Of a DNA stretch of 64,000 nucleotides, positions 14,991 to 24,313 are shown piece after piece; position 1 is the stretch's first letter, and each line of letters starts with the position of its first letter. The notes beneath the pieces were generated by a model that was not told the origin of the DNA, made no database searches, and saw only the letters and a list, made by a program, of their open reading frames with translations. A program made the position numbers and the translations under genes. Origin of the DNA: Alphaproteobacteria bacterium (lineage in GTDB: Bacteria > Pseudomonadota > Alphaproteobacteria > Caulobacterales > Aquidulcibacteraceae); NCBI GenBank assembly GCA_018969015.1, contig JAGWZE010000013.1:1-64000 (forward strand). Reading direction: 5' to 3'.

Positions 14991-15647
14991 TCACTTCTGC
15001 AGCGGCGCAGGTTCGGTGGGAAGAACCGTTTCGGTGGCGCGCCAGCAATGCCACGCCATCGCCGAGCGCCAGGGGCTGTAGGTGTCGCCGAACGGCGCGA
15101 GCGTCTTCGGCGTGAAGCTCTGGCCGAAGAGTTTCTCCGCGCCCTTGCGCACGCCGAGATCGTCGACGGGCCACACGTCCGGGCGGCCGAGCGTGAAGAT
15201 CAGGTACATCTCCACCGTCCAGCGCCCGACGCCGCGCACGGCGGTGAGGCGCTCGACGATCTCGTCGTCCGGCAGATGCTCGATCGCGCCCGCGGCCGGC
15301 ACCACGCCGTCGAGGCGCTTCTGGGCGAGGTCTTTCAGGGCGGCGATCTTCTGGCGCGAGAGGCCAGCGCCGCGCAGCGTTTCGTCCGGCGTTTCGATCA
15401 GCTTCTTCGGCGGCGGGGCCTTGGTGCGCGGGTAGAGCGCGAGCACGCGGCCATAGATCGTTGCGGCCGCCTTGCCGGAGAGCTGCTGATATACGATCGA
15501 ACGGCACAGCGCCTCGTAGGGCCCATGCTCGGGCCGTGTCGCCGCGGGAAACGGCGCGTGGCGCTTCACCGCCTGGCGCATCACCGGGCAGACCTTCGCG
15601 AGATAGGCCTCTGCTTCCGCGAGTGTCGGTTTCGCCGCGCGCGCCAT
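14991..15647 (-). CDS. DNA-3-methyladenine glycosylase, HhH-GPD superfamily
   Basis: A 218-residue base-excision repair glycosylase of the AlkA/MagIII type. SIVYQQLSGKAAATIYGR is the N-terminal helical signature, followed by the helix-hairpin-helix AVRGVGRWTVEMYL and the catalytic Asp in WPVDDLGVRKG. No Fe-S cluster cysteines follow. The ATG at 15647 shares its first base with the ubiA stop (TGATG). It would remove alkylated bases from DNA. Confidence 0.88.
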   Translation of the reverse strand: MARAAKPTLAEAEAYLAKVCPVMRQAVKRHAPFPAATRPEHGPYEALCRSIVYQQLSGKAAATIYGRVLALYPRTKAPPPKKLIETPDETLRGAGLSRQKIAALKDLAQKRLDGVVPAAGAIEHLPDDEIVERLTAVRGVGRWTVEMYLIFTLGRPDVWPVDDLGVRKGAEKLFGQSFTPKTLAPFGDTYSPWRSAMAWHCWRATETVLPTEPAPLQK

Positions 15648-16603
15648 CAGCCGCCCCTCACAAACGGCGCGAGCGTGCGCCACAACGGATCGAGCGCGAA
15701 GGCGCCGGTGACGAGCAGGCCGAGCGGCACGTTCGCCTTGAAGGCCGCCAACGCCGAGCCCGGACGATCGGGCTGCGTGCGCTCCACCAGCGGCCAGGCG
15801 CCGAGGAACGCGAGCGCCCCGAGCGCGATGGCGCCGAGAAGGCCCTGGCCCGCCCACGCCGCCGCCGCGCCCCAGAACAGGAAGGCGATCGTGTAGAAGG
15901 CGAGCGTCCAGATCTTCCAGCGGTCGCCGAACAGCCGCGCCGTCGAACGCACGCCGACGAGGCTGTCGTCCTCCACGTCCTGCAGCGCGTAGATCGTGTC
16001 GTAGGCGATGATCCAGGCGATGCAGCCGGCGAACAGCAGCAGCGTCGGCGCCGAAAGGCCGCCGTCGATCGCCGCGCCCGCCACGAGCGCGCCCCAGCCG
16101 AAGCAGAGGCCAAGCCACGCCTGCGGCCACCACGTGATGCGCTTCATCAGCGGATAGGCGGCGACGAGCGGCACGGCGGCGAGCGCCGCGATCTGCGCCG
16201 CCGGCGGCAATGCGAGCAGCACGAGGAGCCCCACGAGGCATTGCGCCGCGACGAACGCCAGCGCCTGCTTCACGCTCACCTGGCCGGAGGGAATGGGCCG
16301 GCCGCGCGTGCGCGCCACCTGCGCGTCGATCTTGCGGTCGAGAATATCGTTGTAGGTGCAGCCCGCGCCGCGCATCGCGATGGCGCCGACGACGAACAGG
16401 GCCGATAGCAGCGCGTCCTCGGGCCAGAACCCGACGGCGGACCGCGAAACCACGACGCCCATCAGGCAGGGGATCGCCAGGAGTTGCCAGCCGACGGGCC
16501 GATCCCAGCGGGCGAGGCGCGCATAAGGCTGCACGCTGCGCGGCAGCGCGTCCGTCCAGTGACGGGCGAGGGCGTCGGCGGGTTTCGCGGCGGGCGGGGC
16601 CAT
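15647..16603 (-). CDS. ubiA: 4-hydroxybenzoate polyprenyltransferase
   Basis: UbiA, 318 residues with eight or nine predicted membrane helices, attaches the polyprenyl tail to 4-hydroxybenzoate in ubiquinone synthesis. The two Mg-diphosphate motifs are NDILDRKID and YALQDVEDD, and RTRGRPIPSG follows the first. The ATG at 16603 gives the usual family N-terminus; further in-frame extension upstream reads into the divergent ABC gene and is not coding. It leads the minus-strand run ubiA-glycosylase-desaturase-methyltransferase. Confidence 0.92.
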   Translation of the reverse strand: MAPPAAKPADALARHWTDALPRSVQPYARLARWDRPVGWQLLAIPCLMGVVVSRSAVGFWPEDALLSALFVVGAIAMRGAGCTYNDILDRKIDAQVARTRGRPIPSGQVSVKQALAFVAAQCLVGLLVLLALPPAAQIAALAAVPLVAAYPLMKRITWWPQAWLGLCFGWGALVAGAAIDGGLSAPTLLLFAGCIAWIIAYDTIYALQDVEDDSLVGVRSTARLFGDRWKIWTLAFYTIAFLFWGAAAAWAGQGLLGAIALGALAFLGAWPLVERTQPDRPGSALAAFKANVPLGLLVTGAFALDPLWRTLAPFVRGG

Positions 16604-16981
16604 GGCGCGGGCACGATGGGCAAGGTCGCGCCTGGACGCAAGCCGCTGCGCTTGGTAAGAGGGCCGCCTCACCGCGCACGAACCCGAGAAGGCCGAGATT
16701 GGTGACCGTATGATCGTTCGGCGCCGTGAGTGGACGCCGAGGCCCCCCGCCCGAAAGGGCGACGCCGATCCTCCCTCATCCTGCGCCCGGTCAACGTCTG
16801 CTCTCGGTCTTCGCCCGCTTCGCGCGGGTCGTCCGTTTCGCACTCTTTCCCGGATCGCACGCCTTTCGCGGCTCGCTGCGGCGGTCGCCTGAGGCCACGC
16901 GCGTTCGGGCGATCCGTCGCCCGCGCCGATACGTGTCTTGCACACGCCCGTCCGATCGTGGCGCGGCGTTCCGAGGGCTCC
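16604..16981. other. Divergent intergenic region
   Basis: This 378-base gap separates divergent ubiA and the ABC exporter gene. I see no protein with family character; short open frames here are Arg/Pro-rich and resemble noncoding GC-rich DNA. It presumably holds both promoters. Several small inverted repeats occur (for example CGCTTCGCGCG near 16820), but none is long enough to call. Confidence 0.5.
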
Positions 16982-18790
16982 ATGAGCTTCGAAGATTTCG
17001 ACGACGATGAAACCCGTCCCCGCCGCGCGTCGGCGGGGACCGTGATGCGCTACCTCGTGGCGCGCTGGCGTTCGCGCCCGCGCCTGCTGGCGGCGTTCCT
17101 GGTTCTCTATATCGGTTCGGTCGCATGCGACCTCGCGCTGCCGTGGCTGTCGTCGCGGCTCGTCGAGGCGCTGGCCCGCGGGGCAGGCGCGCCCGGCGCG
17201 ATCGACGAGGCGATCGCCGCCTACGCCGCCTTCGCAACGGTGGCGTTCGGCCTTTATCTTCTGCGCAACACGTCGGTGCGGTTCTGGATTCCGATCGCCG
17301 CGCACAACATGCGCGAGATCGTGCAGGACGGCTTCAAGGACGTGCAGCGGTTCTCGGCCGATTGGCACGCCAACAATTTCGCCGGCGCCACGGTGCGCCG
17401 CGTTAGCCGCGCCATGTGGGCCTACGACACGATCAGCGACACCGTGATGTGGTTCGTGATGCCGGCGACGATCGTGCTCGTCGGCGTGACGATCATGACC
17501 TTCGTGCAGTGGCCCCTGATCGGCCTGTTCGTCGGCGCCACGATCGCGCTGTTCCTCGGCACGACCGTGTGGGTGTCGCGCGTGATGCTGGCGGAGGACT
17601 ATCGCAAATCCAACGCGCTCGACACGCGCATCGGCGCAGCACTCGCCGACGCCGTCGGCGCCAACGCGACCGTGAAAGCCTTTGGCGCGGAAACGCGCGA
17701 GGAGGCGCGGTTCGCGCAGGTCACGGAAGAATGGCGCCGCGCGTCGCAGCGGCTGTGGACGCGGTCCACCAACGCCTGGATCTTCCAGAACCTGATGCTC
17801 TGGGCGCTGCAGGCGGGGCTCGTCGGGCTCGTCGTGTGGGAATGGACGCGCGGGCGCGCCACGCCCGGCGACGCCGCCTTCGCGATCACGAGCTTCTTCC
17901 TCGTGTCCGGCTATCTGCGCACGCTGGGCGAAAACGTCCGCACACTGCAGAAGGGCTTCGCCGACATCGAGGACGTCGTGGCCTACGCCGCACAGCCGGC
18001 GGAGATCGTGGACGCGCCGTCCGCGCCGGCGTTCGCGCCGGGGGCCGGCGAGATCCGCTTCGAGCACGTGCGCTTCGCCTACAAGACGCAGCCGGATCCG
18101 CTGTACGAGGATTTCTCTCTCGTCATCCGGCCGGGCGAAACGGTCGCGCTCGTGGGCCCCACGGGCTCGGGCAAATCGACGTTCGTGAAGCTGATCCAGC
18201 GGCTCTACGACGTCGACGCCGGCGCCGTGACCATCGACGGGCAGGACGTGCGGGCCGTGCGGCAGGCGAGCCTGCGCAGCGCGATCGCCGTCGTCCCGCA
18301 GGACCCGACGCTGTTCCACCGCACGCTGCGGGAGAACATCGCCTATGCGCGGCCGGATGCGAGCGAAGACGAGGTCATCTCGGCGGCGCGCCGCGCCCGC
18401 GCGCACGATTTCGTCGCGCGTCTCCCGCTCGGCTACGGCACCGAAGTCGGCGAACGCGGCGTGAAGCTCTCGGGCGGGGAGCGCCAGCGCGTGGCGCTCG
18501 CGCGCGCGTTCCTGGCCGATGCGCCGATCCTGATCCTGGATGAAGCCACGAGTTCCCTCGACAACGAGACCGAGCGTGACGTGCAGGCGGCGATGGCGGA
18601 GCTGAAGGCCGGGCGCACTACGATCGTCATCGCGCACCGCCTCTCCACCGTGCGCGAAGCCGACCGCATCCTCGTCTTCGAGCGCGGCCGCATCGTCGAA
18701 CAGGGCCGCCACGCCGAGCTGATCGGCGCAGGGGGGCTTTATGCGCGGCTGGCGGCGTTGGCGCAGGGGGACCTCATTGCGGCGGAGTAG
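16982..18790 (+). CDS. ABC exporter, TMD-NBD half-transporter
   Basis: A 602-residue half-transporter. The N-terminal cytoplasmic tail (SFEDFDDDETRPRR) is followed by six membrane helices; the C-terminal ATPase has Walker A GPTGSGKST, Q-loop VPQDPTLFH, signature LSGGERQR, Walker B LILDEATSSLD and switch His IAHRLST. The pairing of motifs is canonical, so it should hydrolyse ATP. Substrate unknown; relatives export lipids, peptides or drugs. It stands alone on the plus strand, with a family C repeat immediately downstream. Confidence 0.87.
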   Translation: MSFEDFDDDETRPRRASAGTVMRYLVARWRSRPRLLAAFLVLYIGSVACDLALPWLSSRLVEALARGAGAPGAIDEAIAAYAAFATVAFGLYLLRNTSVRFWIPIAAHNMREIVQDGFKDVQRFSADWHANNFAGATVRRVSRAMWAYDTISDTVMWFVMPATIVLVGVTIMTFVQWPLIGLFVGATIALFLGTTVWVSRVMLAEDYRKSNALDTRIGAALADAVGANATVKAFGAETREEARFAQVTEEWRRASQRLWTRSTNAWIFQNLMLWALQAGLVGLVVWEWTRGRATPGDAAFAITSFFLVSGYLRTLGENVRTLQKGFADIEDVVAYAAQPAEIVDAPSAPAFAPGAGEIRFEHVRFAYKTQPDPLYEDFSLVIRPGETVALVGPTGSGKSTFVKLIQRLYDVDAGAVTIDGQDVRAVRQASLRSAIAVVPQDPTLFHRTLRENIAYARPDASEDEVISAARRARAHDFVARLPLGYGTEVGERGVKLSGGERQRVALARAFLADAPILILDEATSSLDNETERDVQAAMAELKAGRTTIVIAHRLSTVREADRILVFERGRIVEQGRHAELIGAGGLYARLAALAQGDLIAAE

Positions 18791-18817
18791 CGGATCGTGA
18801 GGCCGTTTGAACGGTAG

Positions 18818-18960
18818 GCGTCATTCCGGGGCGCGCGGAACGCGCGAACCCGGAACCCAGGAGTTTGCGCAGTCGCGCTGCGTGTCGCATTCGCGGCGCA
18901 GCTTGGTCTCCTTGGCCCCTGGGTTCCGGGTTCGGCCTACGGCCGCCCCGGAATGACGCA
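18818..18960. repeat. Family C palindromic repeat, copy 2
   Basis: Arms GCGTCATTCCGGGGC and GCCCCGGAATGACGC are inverted, with CCCGGAACCCAG and CTGGGTTCCGGG inside. It is the same element as at 12643. It sits between two plus-strand genes, just after the ABC exporter stop. Confidence 0.82.
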
Positions 18961-19083
18961 GCGTTCGGTCGTTTGGATGGTCGCGCGCATCCACACCCTC
19001 CCGCCACGTCACCATCTCCCGCCCGTCGCGGGGCGTGCTAGGGTCGCGCCGCAAAGGGCGCAGACCCTCGGGAGGAGCATGAA

Positions 19084-20577
19084 ATGAGCACAACGCCGTC
19101 GGTTGCGGTGATGGGCGCGGGCCTCGGCGGGCTCGCCATGGCGATCAAGGCCAAGGAAGCCGGCGTCACCGATCTTGCGGTGTTCGAGAAGGCGGATCGC
19201 GTGGGCGGCACGTGGCGGGAGAACACGTATCCCGGCTGCGCCTGCGACGTGCCGGTGGCGCTGTACCAATTCTCGTTTGCGCCCAATCCGGGCTGGAGCC
19301 ACCTGTTCCCACGGTCGCCCGAGATTCAGGCCTATGCCGAAAGCCTCGCCGACACGTTCCAGCTGCGCCCGCATCTGCACCTGAACGCCGAAGTGCAGAA
19401 GGCCGAATGGGACGAGGCCGCCCACCTGTGGCGGCTGCGGACCAAGGACGGCAAAACTCACACCGCGCAGGTGCTCGTGGCGGCGCTCGGCCAGTTGAGC
19501 CGCCCGCAGCTGCCCGACATCGACGGCCGCGACAGCTTCGCCGGCGCGGCGTTCCATTCGGCGCAGTGGCGCCACGACATCGACCTCACGGGCAAGCGCG
19601 TCGGCGTGATCGGCTCGGCGGCGAGCGCGGTGCAGTTCATCCCGGAGATCGCCAAGGTCGCCGGCCATCTGACCGTCTTCCAGCGCACGCCGAACTGGCT
19701 CGTGCCCCGCCTCGACCGCGAGATCACGGACGAGGAGAAGGCGCTGATGATGACCGATCCGGAAACGGCGCTGGCGTTGCTGCAGGCCAACCGGAACATG
19801 GTGTTCGCCAACGCCGACGCGTTTTTCTGGCAGGCCTTCCAGTGGACCCCGCAGGGCCGCGCGGCGTACACGCGCATCGCGCTCAATCACCTGCACGCGC
19901 AGGTCGCCGATCCCGAGCTGCGGCGCAAGCTGACGCCGGACTATCCCGTCGGCTGCAAGCGCATCCTGATCTGCGACGACTTCTACCCCGCGCTGCAGCG
20001 GCCGAACGTGCGCCTGGTGACGGAGCGCATCGCCAAGATCGCGCCGCACGGCGTCGTCACGAGCGATGGCGAGGCGCATGCGTTCGACGTGCTGATCTAC
20101 GCCACCGGGTTCGAAACGACGGAATGGCGCTGGTCGGCTGATGTCATCGGTAAAGGCGGCATGAGCCTCGCGGAGGAATGGAAGGGTGGCCCGGAGGCTT
20201 ATCTCGGCCTCACGGTGAAGAACTTCCCCAACATGTTCATGCTGTACGGCCCGAACACCAATCTCGGGCACAATTCGATCACCTACATGCACGAGTGTCA
20301 GGTGGGCTACATCGTCCAGGCCATCGCGGCGATGCGCGACGGCGGCGTCGCGGCGATGGACGTCACGCCCCAGGCGCAGGCGCGCTTCAACCGCGAACTG
20401 CAGGCCAAGCTCGCCACGACCGCATGGGCCGATCCGCACTGCGCGTCCTGGTACAAGACGGGCGACGGCCGCATCACGCAGAACTGGTCGGGCAACAATC
20501 AGGCCTACGCCAAGGCGACGGCCAAGATCGTCTGGGACGACTACGCCGTCACGTCGCGGAGCCTGGCTCCGGCTTGA
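19084..20577 (+). CDS. Flavin-containing monooxygenase (Baeyer-Villiger type)
   Basis: A 497-residue FAD/NAD(P)H monooxygenase. It has an N-terminal dinucleotide fold GAGLGGLAMAI, the Baeyer-Villiger fingerprint FAGAAFHSAQW, a second nucleotide fold GVIGSAASAVQ and a later ATGFETTEW motif. Such enzymes insert oxygen next to ketones or oxidise N or S atoms; the fingerprint favours the BVMO type. The ATG is preceded by GGGAGGAG. The 3' end overlaps the convergent membrane protein gene by 29 bases. The natural substrate is unknown. Confidence 0.86.
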   Translation: MSTTPSVAVMGAGLGGLAMAIKAKEAGVTDLAVFEKADRVGGTWRENTYPGCACDVPVALYQFSFAPNPGWSHLFPRSPEIQAYAESLADTFQLRPHLHLNAEVQKAEWDEAAHLWRLRTKDGKTHTAQVLVAALGQLSRPQLPDIDGRDSFAGAAFHSAQWRHDIDLTGKRVGVIGSAASAVQFIPEIAKVAGHLTVFQRTPNWLVPRLDREITDEEKALMMTDPETALALLQANRNMVFANADAFFWQAFQWTPQGRAAYTRIALNHLHAQVADPELRRKLTPDYPVGCKRILICDDFYPALQRPNVRLVTERIAKIAPHGVVTSDGEAHAFDVLIYATGFETTEWRWSADVIGKGGMSLAEEWKGGPEAYLGLTVKNFPNMFMLYGPNTNLGHNSITYMHECQVGYIVQAIAAMRDGGVAAMDVTPQAQARFNRELQAKLATTAWADPHCASWYKTGDGRITQNWSGNNQAYAKATAKIVWDDYAVTSRSLAPA

Positions 20578-21184
20578 GATCGAGCGGGCGCAAGCGCCCC
20601 TCGATTTCCGCGTGCAGACGATCGGCCAGCTGGCGCTCCCGCTGCGGGAGCACCAGCGCGTCGATGCCGCCCATGACGAGCCACAGGATCGGGTAGGCGA
20701 CGAGCGCCACGCCGAGCCCCCAGACAGGCTTGGTGTCTCCAGCGTTCATGACCGCCATGGCGCCGCTATAGGCGAGGAACACGACGACCGCGCCGATCGC
20801 GGCGCGCCAGCGGGCGCCGATGGTCTTTTGCCGCACGGCGTCTTTCAGCACGGCCTCCATCTCGTCGCGCTGGCCGGTGGTGTGGTTGTGCAAGAGCACG
20901 GCCTGCGCCGCCTTCATGCCTGCGCCCTTGGCGAGCACGATGGAGAGGCGGTGGCCTTCGCGCACGCCCACGGTGGTGTTGGCGAAGGAGAAGTCCCGTT
21001 CGCGCCCGTCGGCGGTTTTCAGGAACACGCGCGTGCGGTTGATGACGCGCGAGCGGACGTCGATCGTCTGGCCGCCGCGGCGGCCGCGTCCGCCGGCCGC
21101 CTGGGCGCCGGCGATGTGGGTTTCGCTCGTGAGCTGAACGTTCGCCACGTCCCCGGTCACGATCTCCAGTTTCGGCAGATGCAT
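20549..21184 (-). CDS. Predicted two-helix membrane protein, unknown
   Basis: A 211-residue protein. The first half is soluble, with alternating residues suggesting beta strands and the motif FANTTVGVREGHRLS; the second half has two hydrophobic helices (around AAIGAVVVFLAYSGAMAV and WGLGVALVAYPILWLVMG) followed by a charged tail with QRERQLADRLHAEIE. The start at 21184 (MHLPKLEIV) was chosen because sequence further upstream is unstructured and Arg-rich. I do not recognise the family. It is convergent with the monooxygenase and divergent from rsmE. Confidence 0.68.
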   Translation of the reverse strand: MHLPKLEIVTGDVANVQLTSETHIAGAQAAGGRGRRGGQTIDVRSRVINRTRVFLKTADGRERDFSFANTTVGVREGHRLSIVLAKGAGMKAAQAVLLHNHTTGQRDEMEAVLKDAVRQKTIGARWRAAIGAVVVFLAYSGAMAVMNAGDTKPVWGLGVALVAYPILWLVMGGIDALVLPQRERQLADRLHAEIEGRLRPLDLKPEPGSAT

Positions 21185-21344
21185 GGCAGGCCCCCAACTC
21201 CCCTTGGCTCGCGCCCGTCGTCCGTCCGCGCCGTAGCCTACGCGACGGGGCGGGCTCTCGTCATCCCCGCCGACCGCCTGGGCGGCGATCGCCCGCCCAT
21301 AGGCCGGCCATTGCGCCTTGGCCGCAACTGCGGCACCCAGAGGC

Positions 21345-22112
21345 ATGCCCGCGCCCCGCCTGTTCGTCGACGCGCCCCTCGCGCCCGCCGCCCCGATCGC
21401 GCTCGATGCGGACCAGGCCGGCTATCTCGGCCGCGTGCTGCGGCTCGGCGCGGGCGACAGCGTGCGCGCGTTCAACGGCGCGGACGGTGAGTGGCGGGCG
21501 CGCCTCGTCGAGGTCGGCAAGCGCGGCGCGAGGCTGGAGGCCGAGGCGCAGACCCGCCCGCAAAGCCTGCCGCCGGACCTCGAGCTCTGGTTCGCGCCGG
21601 TGAAGCGGCAGGCGACGGATTGGATCGTCGAGAAGGCGACGGAGCTCGGCGTGCGGACGCTCCGGCCCGTGCTCACCAAGCGCACCATCGCCGAAACCGT
21701 GCGCGTCGACCGTCTCGCCCTCATCGCGCGCGAAGCGGCCGAGCAGACCGAGCGGCTCGACGTCCCCGCGATTGCGCCGCCGGTCTCGCTCGCGCAGGCG
21801 CTGGACGGCGGGGACGCCGCCCGCGGCCTCGTCTTCGCCGACGAGGCGGGCGACGACCCGGACGCCGTCTGGGGCGGACCGACGGGGCGGGCGGCGCCGA
21901 TCGCCGACGCGCCGCTCGCGCCCTGGGCGAAACTGGCGGTTCTCATCGGCCCCGAAGGCGGGTTCGACCCCACCGAGCGGCGGCTGCTGCGCGCGCGGCC
22001 CGGCGTCATCCCGGTGTCGCTCGGGCCGCGTATCCTGCGCGCGGAAACGGCCGTGTGCGCGGCCTTGACCGTGGTGCAGGCGATGTGGGGAGACTGGCGC
22101 GCGTCCGGGTGA
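21345..22112 (+). CDS. rsmE: 16S rRNA (uracil(1498)-N(3))-methyltransferase
   Basis: RsmE, 255 residues, methylates U1498 of 16S rRNA. It is a SPOUT-class enzyme with an N-terminal PUA-like domain (RVLRLGAGDSVRAFNG) and the C-terminal knot motifs LIGPEGGFDPTE and SLGPRILRAETA. The ATG at 21345 (MPAPRLF) was preferred over an in-frame ATG at 21318. It is divergent from the preceding membrane protein gene. Confidence 0.92.
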   Translation: MPAPRLFVDAPLAPAAPIALDADQAGYLGRVLRLGAGDSVRAFNGADGEWRARLVEVGKRGARLEAEAQTRPQSLPPDLELWFAPVKRQATDWIVEKATELGVRTLRPVLTKRTIAETVRVDRLALIAREAAEQTERLDVPAIAPPVSLAQALDGGDAARGLVFADEAGDDPDAVWGGPTGRAAPIADAPLAPWAKLAVLIGPEGGFDPTERRLLRARPGVIPVSLGPRILRAETAVCAALTVVQAMWGDWRASG

Positions 22113-22276
22113 TCGGCAGGTGACCGCTTCGTAACGGGTGGCCGATCCCGGGCGAATACCCTTGCCGGCGCGTCCGCGCTTGCCCACATGCCGGTGGACC
22201 CGCCACAAAGGCGCCGCAAATCAACGACGCCGCCCGCGCCCATGACGGTGCGGGCGCACCAGGACGGAGGACGCCG

Positions 22277-23638
22277 ATGGGAACGAAAATGGCCTTGCCG
22301 CCCATCGAGCACGTGCGCGAACTCGCCGAGCACATCGCGACGGGGGAAAAGCCCAAGGCCGCGTGGCGCATCGGCACCGAGCACGAGAAGTTCGGCTTCT
22401 ACCGCGACAGCCGCCGCCCCGTGCCCTACGAGGGGCCGAACGGGATCCAGGCGCTGCTGGAAGGTCTCGCGGCCGGCTATGGCTACGAGCGCGTCATGGA
22501 GGGCGATCACATCATCGCCCTGAAGAAGGACGGCGCCTCGATCAGCCTCGAGCCCGGCGGGCAATTCGAGCTTTCCGGCGCGCCGCTCGAGCACCTGCAC
22601 CAGACCTGTTCGGAGGTCGGCACGCACCTCACGCAGCTGCGCGACGTCGCGGGCAGGCTCGGCATCGCGTTTCTCGGCCTCGGCTTCTCCCCGAAATGGA
22701 GCCTCGAAGAGACGCCGATCATGCCGAAGGGCCGCTATGTCATCATGCGGAACTACATGCCCAAGGTCGGCCGGCTCGGGCGGCAGATGATGTTCCGTTC
22801 CTGCACCGTGCAGACCAATCTCGATTTCTCCTCCGAAGCCGACATGCGCAAGAAGATGCGCGTCTCTCTCGCGCTGCAGCCGATCGCGACGGCGCTGTTC
22901 GCCAATTCGCCGTTCGCAGAGGGGCGGCTGAACGGCTTCCTCTCGTATCGCGGCCACGTGTGGTCGGACACCGATCCGGATCGGACGGGCATGCTGCCGT
23001 TCGCCTTCGAGGACGGGTTCGGCTACGAGCGCTATGTCGAGTGGGCGCTCGATACGCCGATGTATTTCGTCTATCGCGACGGCCGCTACATCGACGCTTC
23101 GGGCCAGTCGTTCCGCGATTTCATGGCGGGCAAGCTGCCGGCGTTGCCGGGCGAACGCCCCACCATCAAGGACTGGGAAGACCACCTCACCACGCTGTTC
23201 CCCGAGGTGCGTCTCAAGACGTATCTCGAGATGCGCGGCGCGGACGCGGGGCCGTGGTCGAGCCTGTGCGCGCTGCCGGCGTTCTGGGCCGGGATCTTCT
23301 ACTGCGACGCCGCGCTCGAAGCGGCGTGGAGCCTCGTGAAGAGCTGGACGGCGGAGGATCGTGAAGCACTGCGCCGCGCCGTGCCGGCGATGGGGCTCAA
23401 GGCGCCGATCCGCGGCTTCAAGGCGCAGGACATCGCGCAGCAGGCGGTGGCGATCGCGCGGCAGGGCCTCAAGAGCCGCGCATGCCACAATTCGGCCGGC
23501 GACGACGAGACCGGATTCCTCTCCGATCTCGAAGACATCGCCGCGACGGGCGTAACCGCAGCCGAGCGCTTGATCGAACGTTACAAAACCGAATGGCGCG
23601 GCGACGTCGAGCCGGTGTTCGAAGCGTGCGCCTACTGA
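22277..23638 (+). CDS. gshA: Glutamate-cysteine ligase
   Basis: A 453-residue glutamate-cysteine ligase of the type found in alphaproteobacteria and plants, which makes gamma-glutamylcysteine, the first step in glutathione synthesis. Diagnostic segments are WRIGTEHEKFGF, SLEPGGQFELSGAP, MRNYMPKVGRLG and FLSYRGHVW. The start ATG lies after a strong GGACGGAGG ribosome site. The gene stands alone, with a GNAT gene 46 bases downstream. No gshB is in the window. Confidence 0.92.
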   Translation: MGTKMALPPIEHVRELAEHIATGEKPKAAWRIGTEHEKFGFYRDSRRPVPYEGPNGIQALLEGLAAGYGYERVMEGDHIIALKKDGASISLEPGGQFELSGAPLEHLHQTCSEVGTHLTQLRDVAGRLGIAFLGLGFSPKWSLEETPIMPKGRYVIMRNYMPKVGRLGRQMMFRSCTVQTNLDFSSEADMRKKMRVSLALQPIATALFANSPFAEGRLNGFLSYRGHVWSDTDPDRTGMLPFAFEDGFGYERYVEWALDTPMYFVYRDGRYIDASGQSFRDFMAGKLPALPGERPTIKDWEDHLTTLFPEVRLKTYLEMRGADAGPWSSLCALPAFWAGIFYCDAALEAAWSLVKSWTAEDREALRRAVPAMGLKAPIRGFKAQDIAQQAVAIARQGLKSRACHNSAGDDETGFLSDLEDIAATGVTAAERLIERYKTEWRGDVEPVFEACAY

Positions 23639-23684
23639 AATCGACGCTCGCGCGCCGGCAGACTCGTGATTAGTCTCAGGCGTC

Positions 23685-24185
23685 ATGAGCCCGCGTCTCG
23701 ACCACGCTTTGCACACGCGCCGTCTGCGCCTGGAACCCGTGACGCCCGGCGTCGCCGCCGCGGCGGCGATGGGCCGCGCGGCGTTGGAGGCGCGCATCGG
23801 CGCGCTCGCCCCCTCGGATTGGCGCGGCGCCTACGTGTTCGATCGCCAGCGCGTAGCCGTGGACGAGCCGTCCGTGCGCTATGCGCTGCTCATCCACGAG
23901 CGCGATCGCTGCGTGATCGGTGAAGTGCGGTTCGATCGCGTCGGCCCCGGCGTCTACGAGCTCGGCTACGGCGTGATTCCCGCCTATCGCCGGCAGGGGT
24001 ACGCCGTCGAGGCCGCCGGCCGCATCGTGCGCTGGCTCGACGAGGAGGTCGGCGCGGAGACGATCGTCGCCGGCTGCCGGATGGACAACGTCGCCAGCGT
24101 CCGCACGCTGCGCCGCCTCGGTTTCACGCTCGACGGATCGACGCCGAACGGCAATGCGTTCTGGTGGGTGCTCGAGCGCGCGTGA
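23685..24185 (+). CDS. GNAT family N-acetyltransferase
   Basis: A 166-residue GNAT protein of the RimJ/RimL-like type. The N-terminal TRRLRLEPVTP strand is typical, the acetyl-CoA-binding region reads YRRQGYAVEAAGRIV, and CRMDNVASVRTLRRLGF is the C-terminal beta-alpha-beta signature of this group. It probably acetylates a small molecule or a protein N-terminus; the substrate is unknown. It follows gshA closely and may share its transcript. A family B repeat lies 22 bases after the stop. Confidence 0.83.
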   Translation: MSPRLDHALHTRRLRLEPVTPGVAAAAAMGRAALEARIGALAPSDWRGAYVFDRQRVAVDEPSVRYALLIHERDRCVIGEVRFDRVGPGVYELGYGVIPAYRRQGYAVEAAGRIVRWLDEEVGAETIVAGCRMDNVASVRTLRRLGFTLDGSTPNGNAFWWVLERA

Positions 24186-24207
24186 TCGCTTCGTAACTGC
24201 GCACTTG

Positions 24208-24303
24208 CGTCATCCTCGGCGCGCCGCAGGCGCGTCGGGGATCCAGACGCCGTGCGCCTTCGCCTGGATCCCCGCCCTCGCTGCGCTCGGTCGAGGATGA
24301 CGG
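24208..24303. repeat. Family B palindromic repeat, full copy
   Basis: GCGTCATCCTCGGCGCGCCG on the left and TCGAGGATGACG on the right form inverted arms, with GGGGATCCAG and CTGGATCCCC inverted inside. It lies between the convergent GNAT and DUF1003 genes. The same element is at 28512, and a half copy is at 6335. Confidence 0.82.
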
Positions 24304-24313
24304 ACTCCGGTCT

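Noticed and set aside
16726-17010. Small Arg-rich open frame between ubiA and the ABC gene
   Set aside because: Pro/Arg-rich composition typical of shifted frames; it overlaps the ABC exporter start and has no ribosome site.
15647-18712. Long minus-strand frame joining ubiA to sequence antisense to the plus-strand ABC exporter
   Set aside because: Only the part from 16603 down is UbiA; the rest lies antisense to the exporter and has no coding character.
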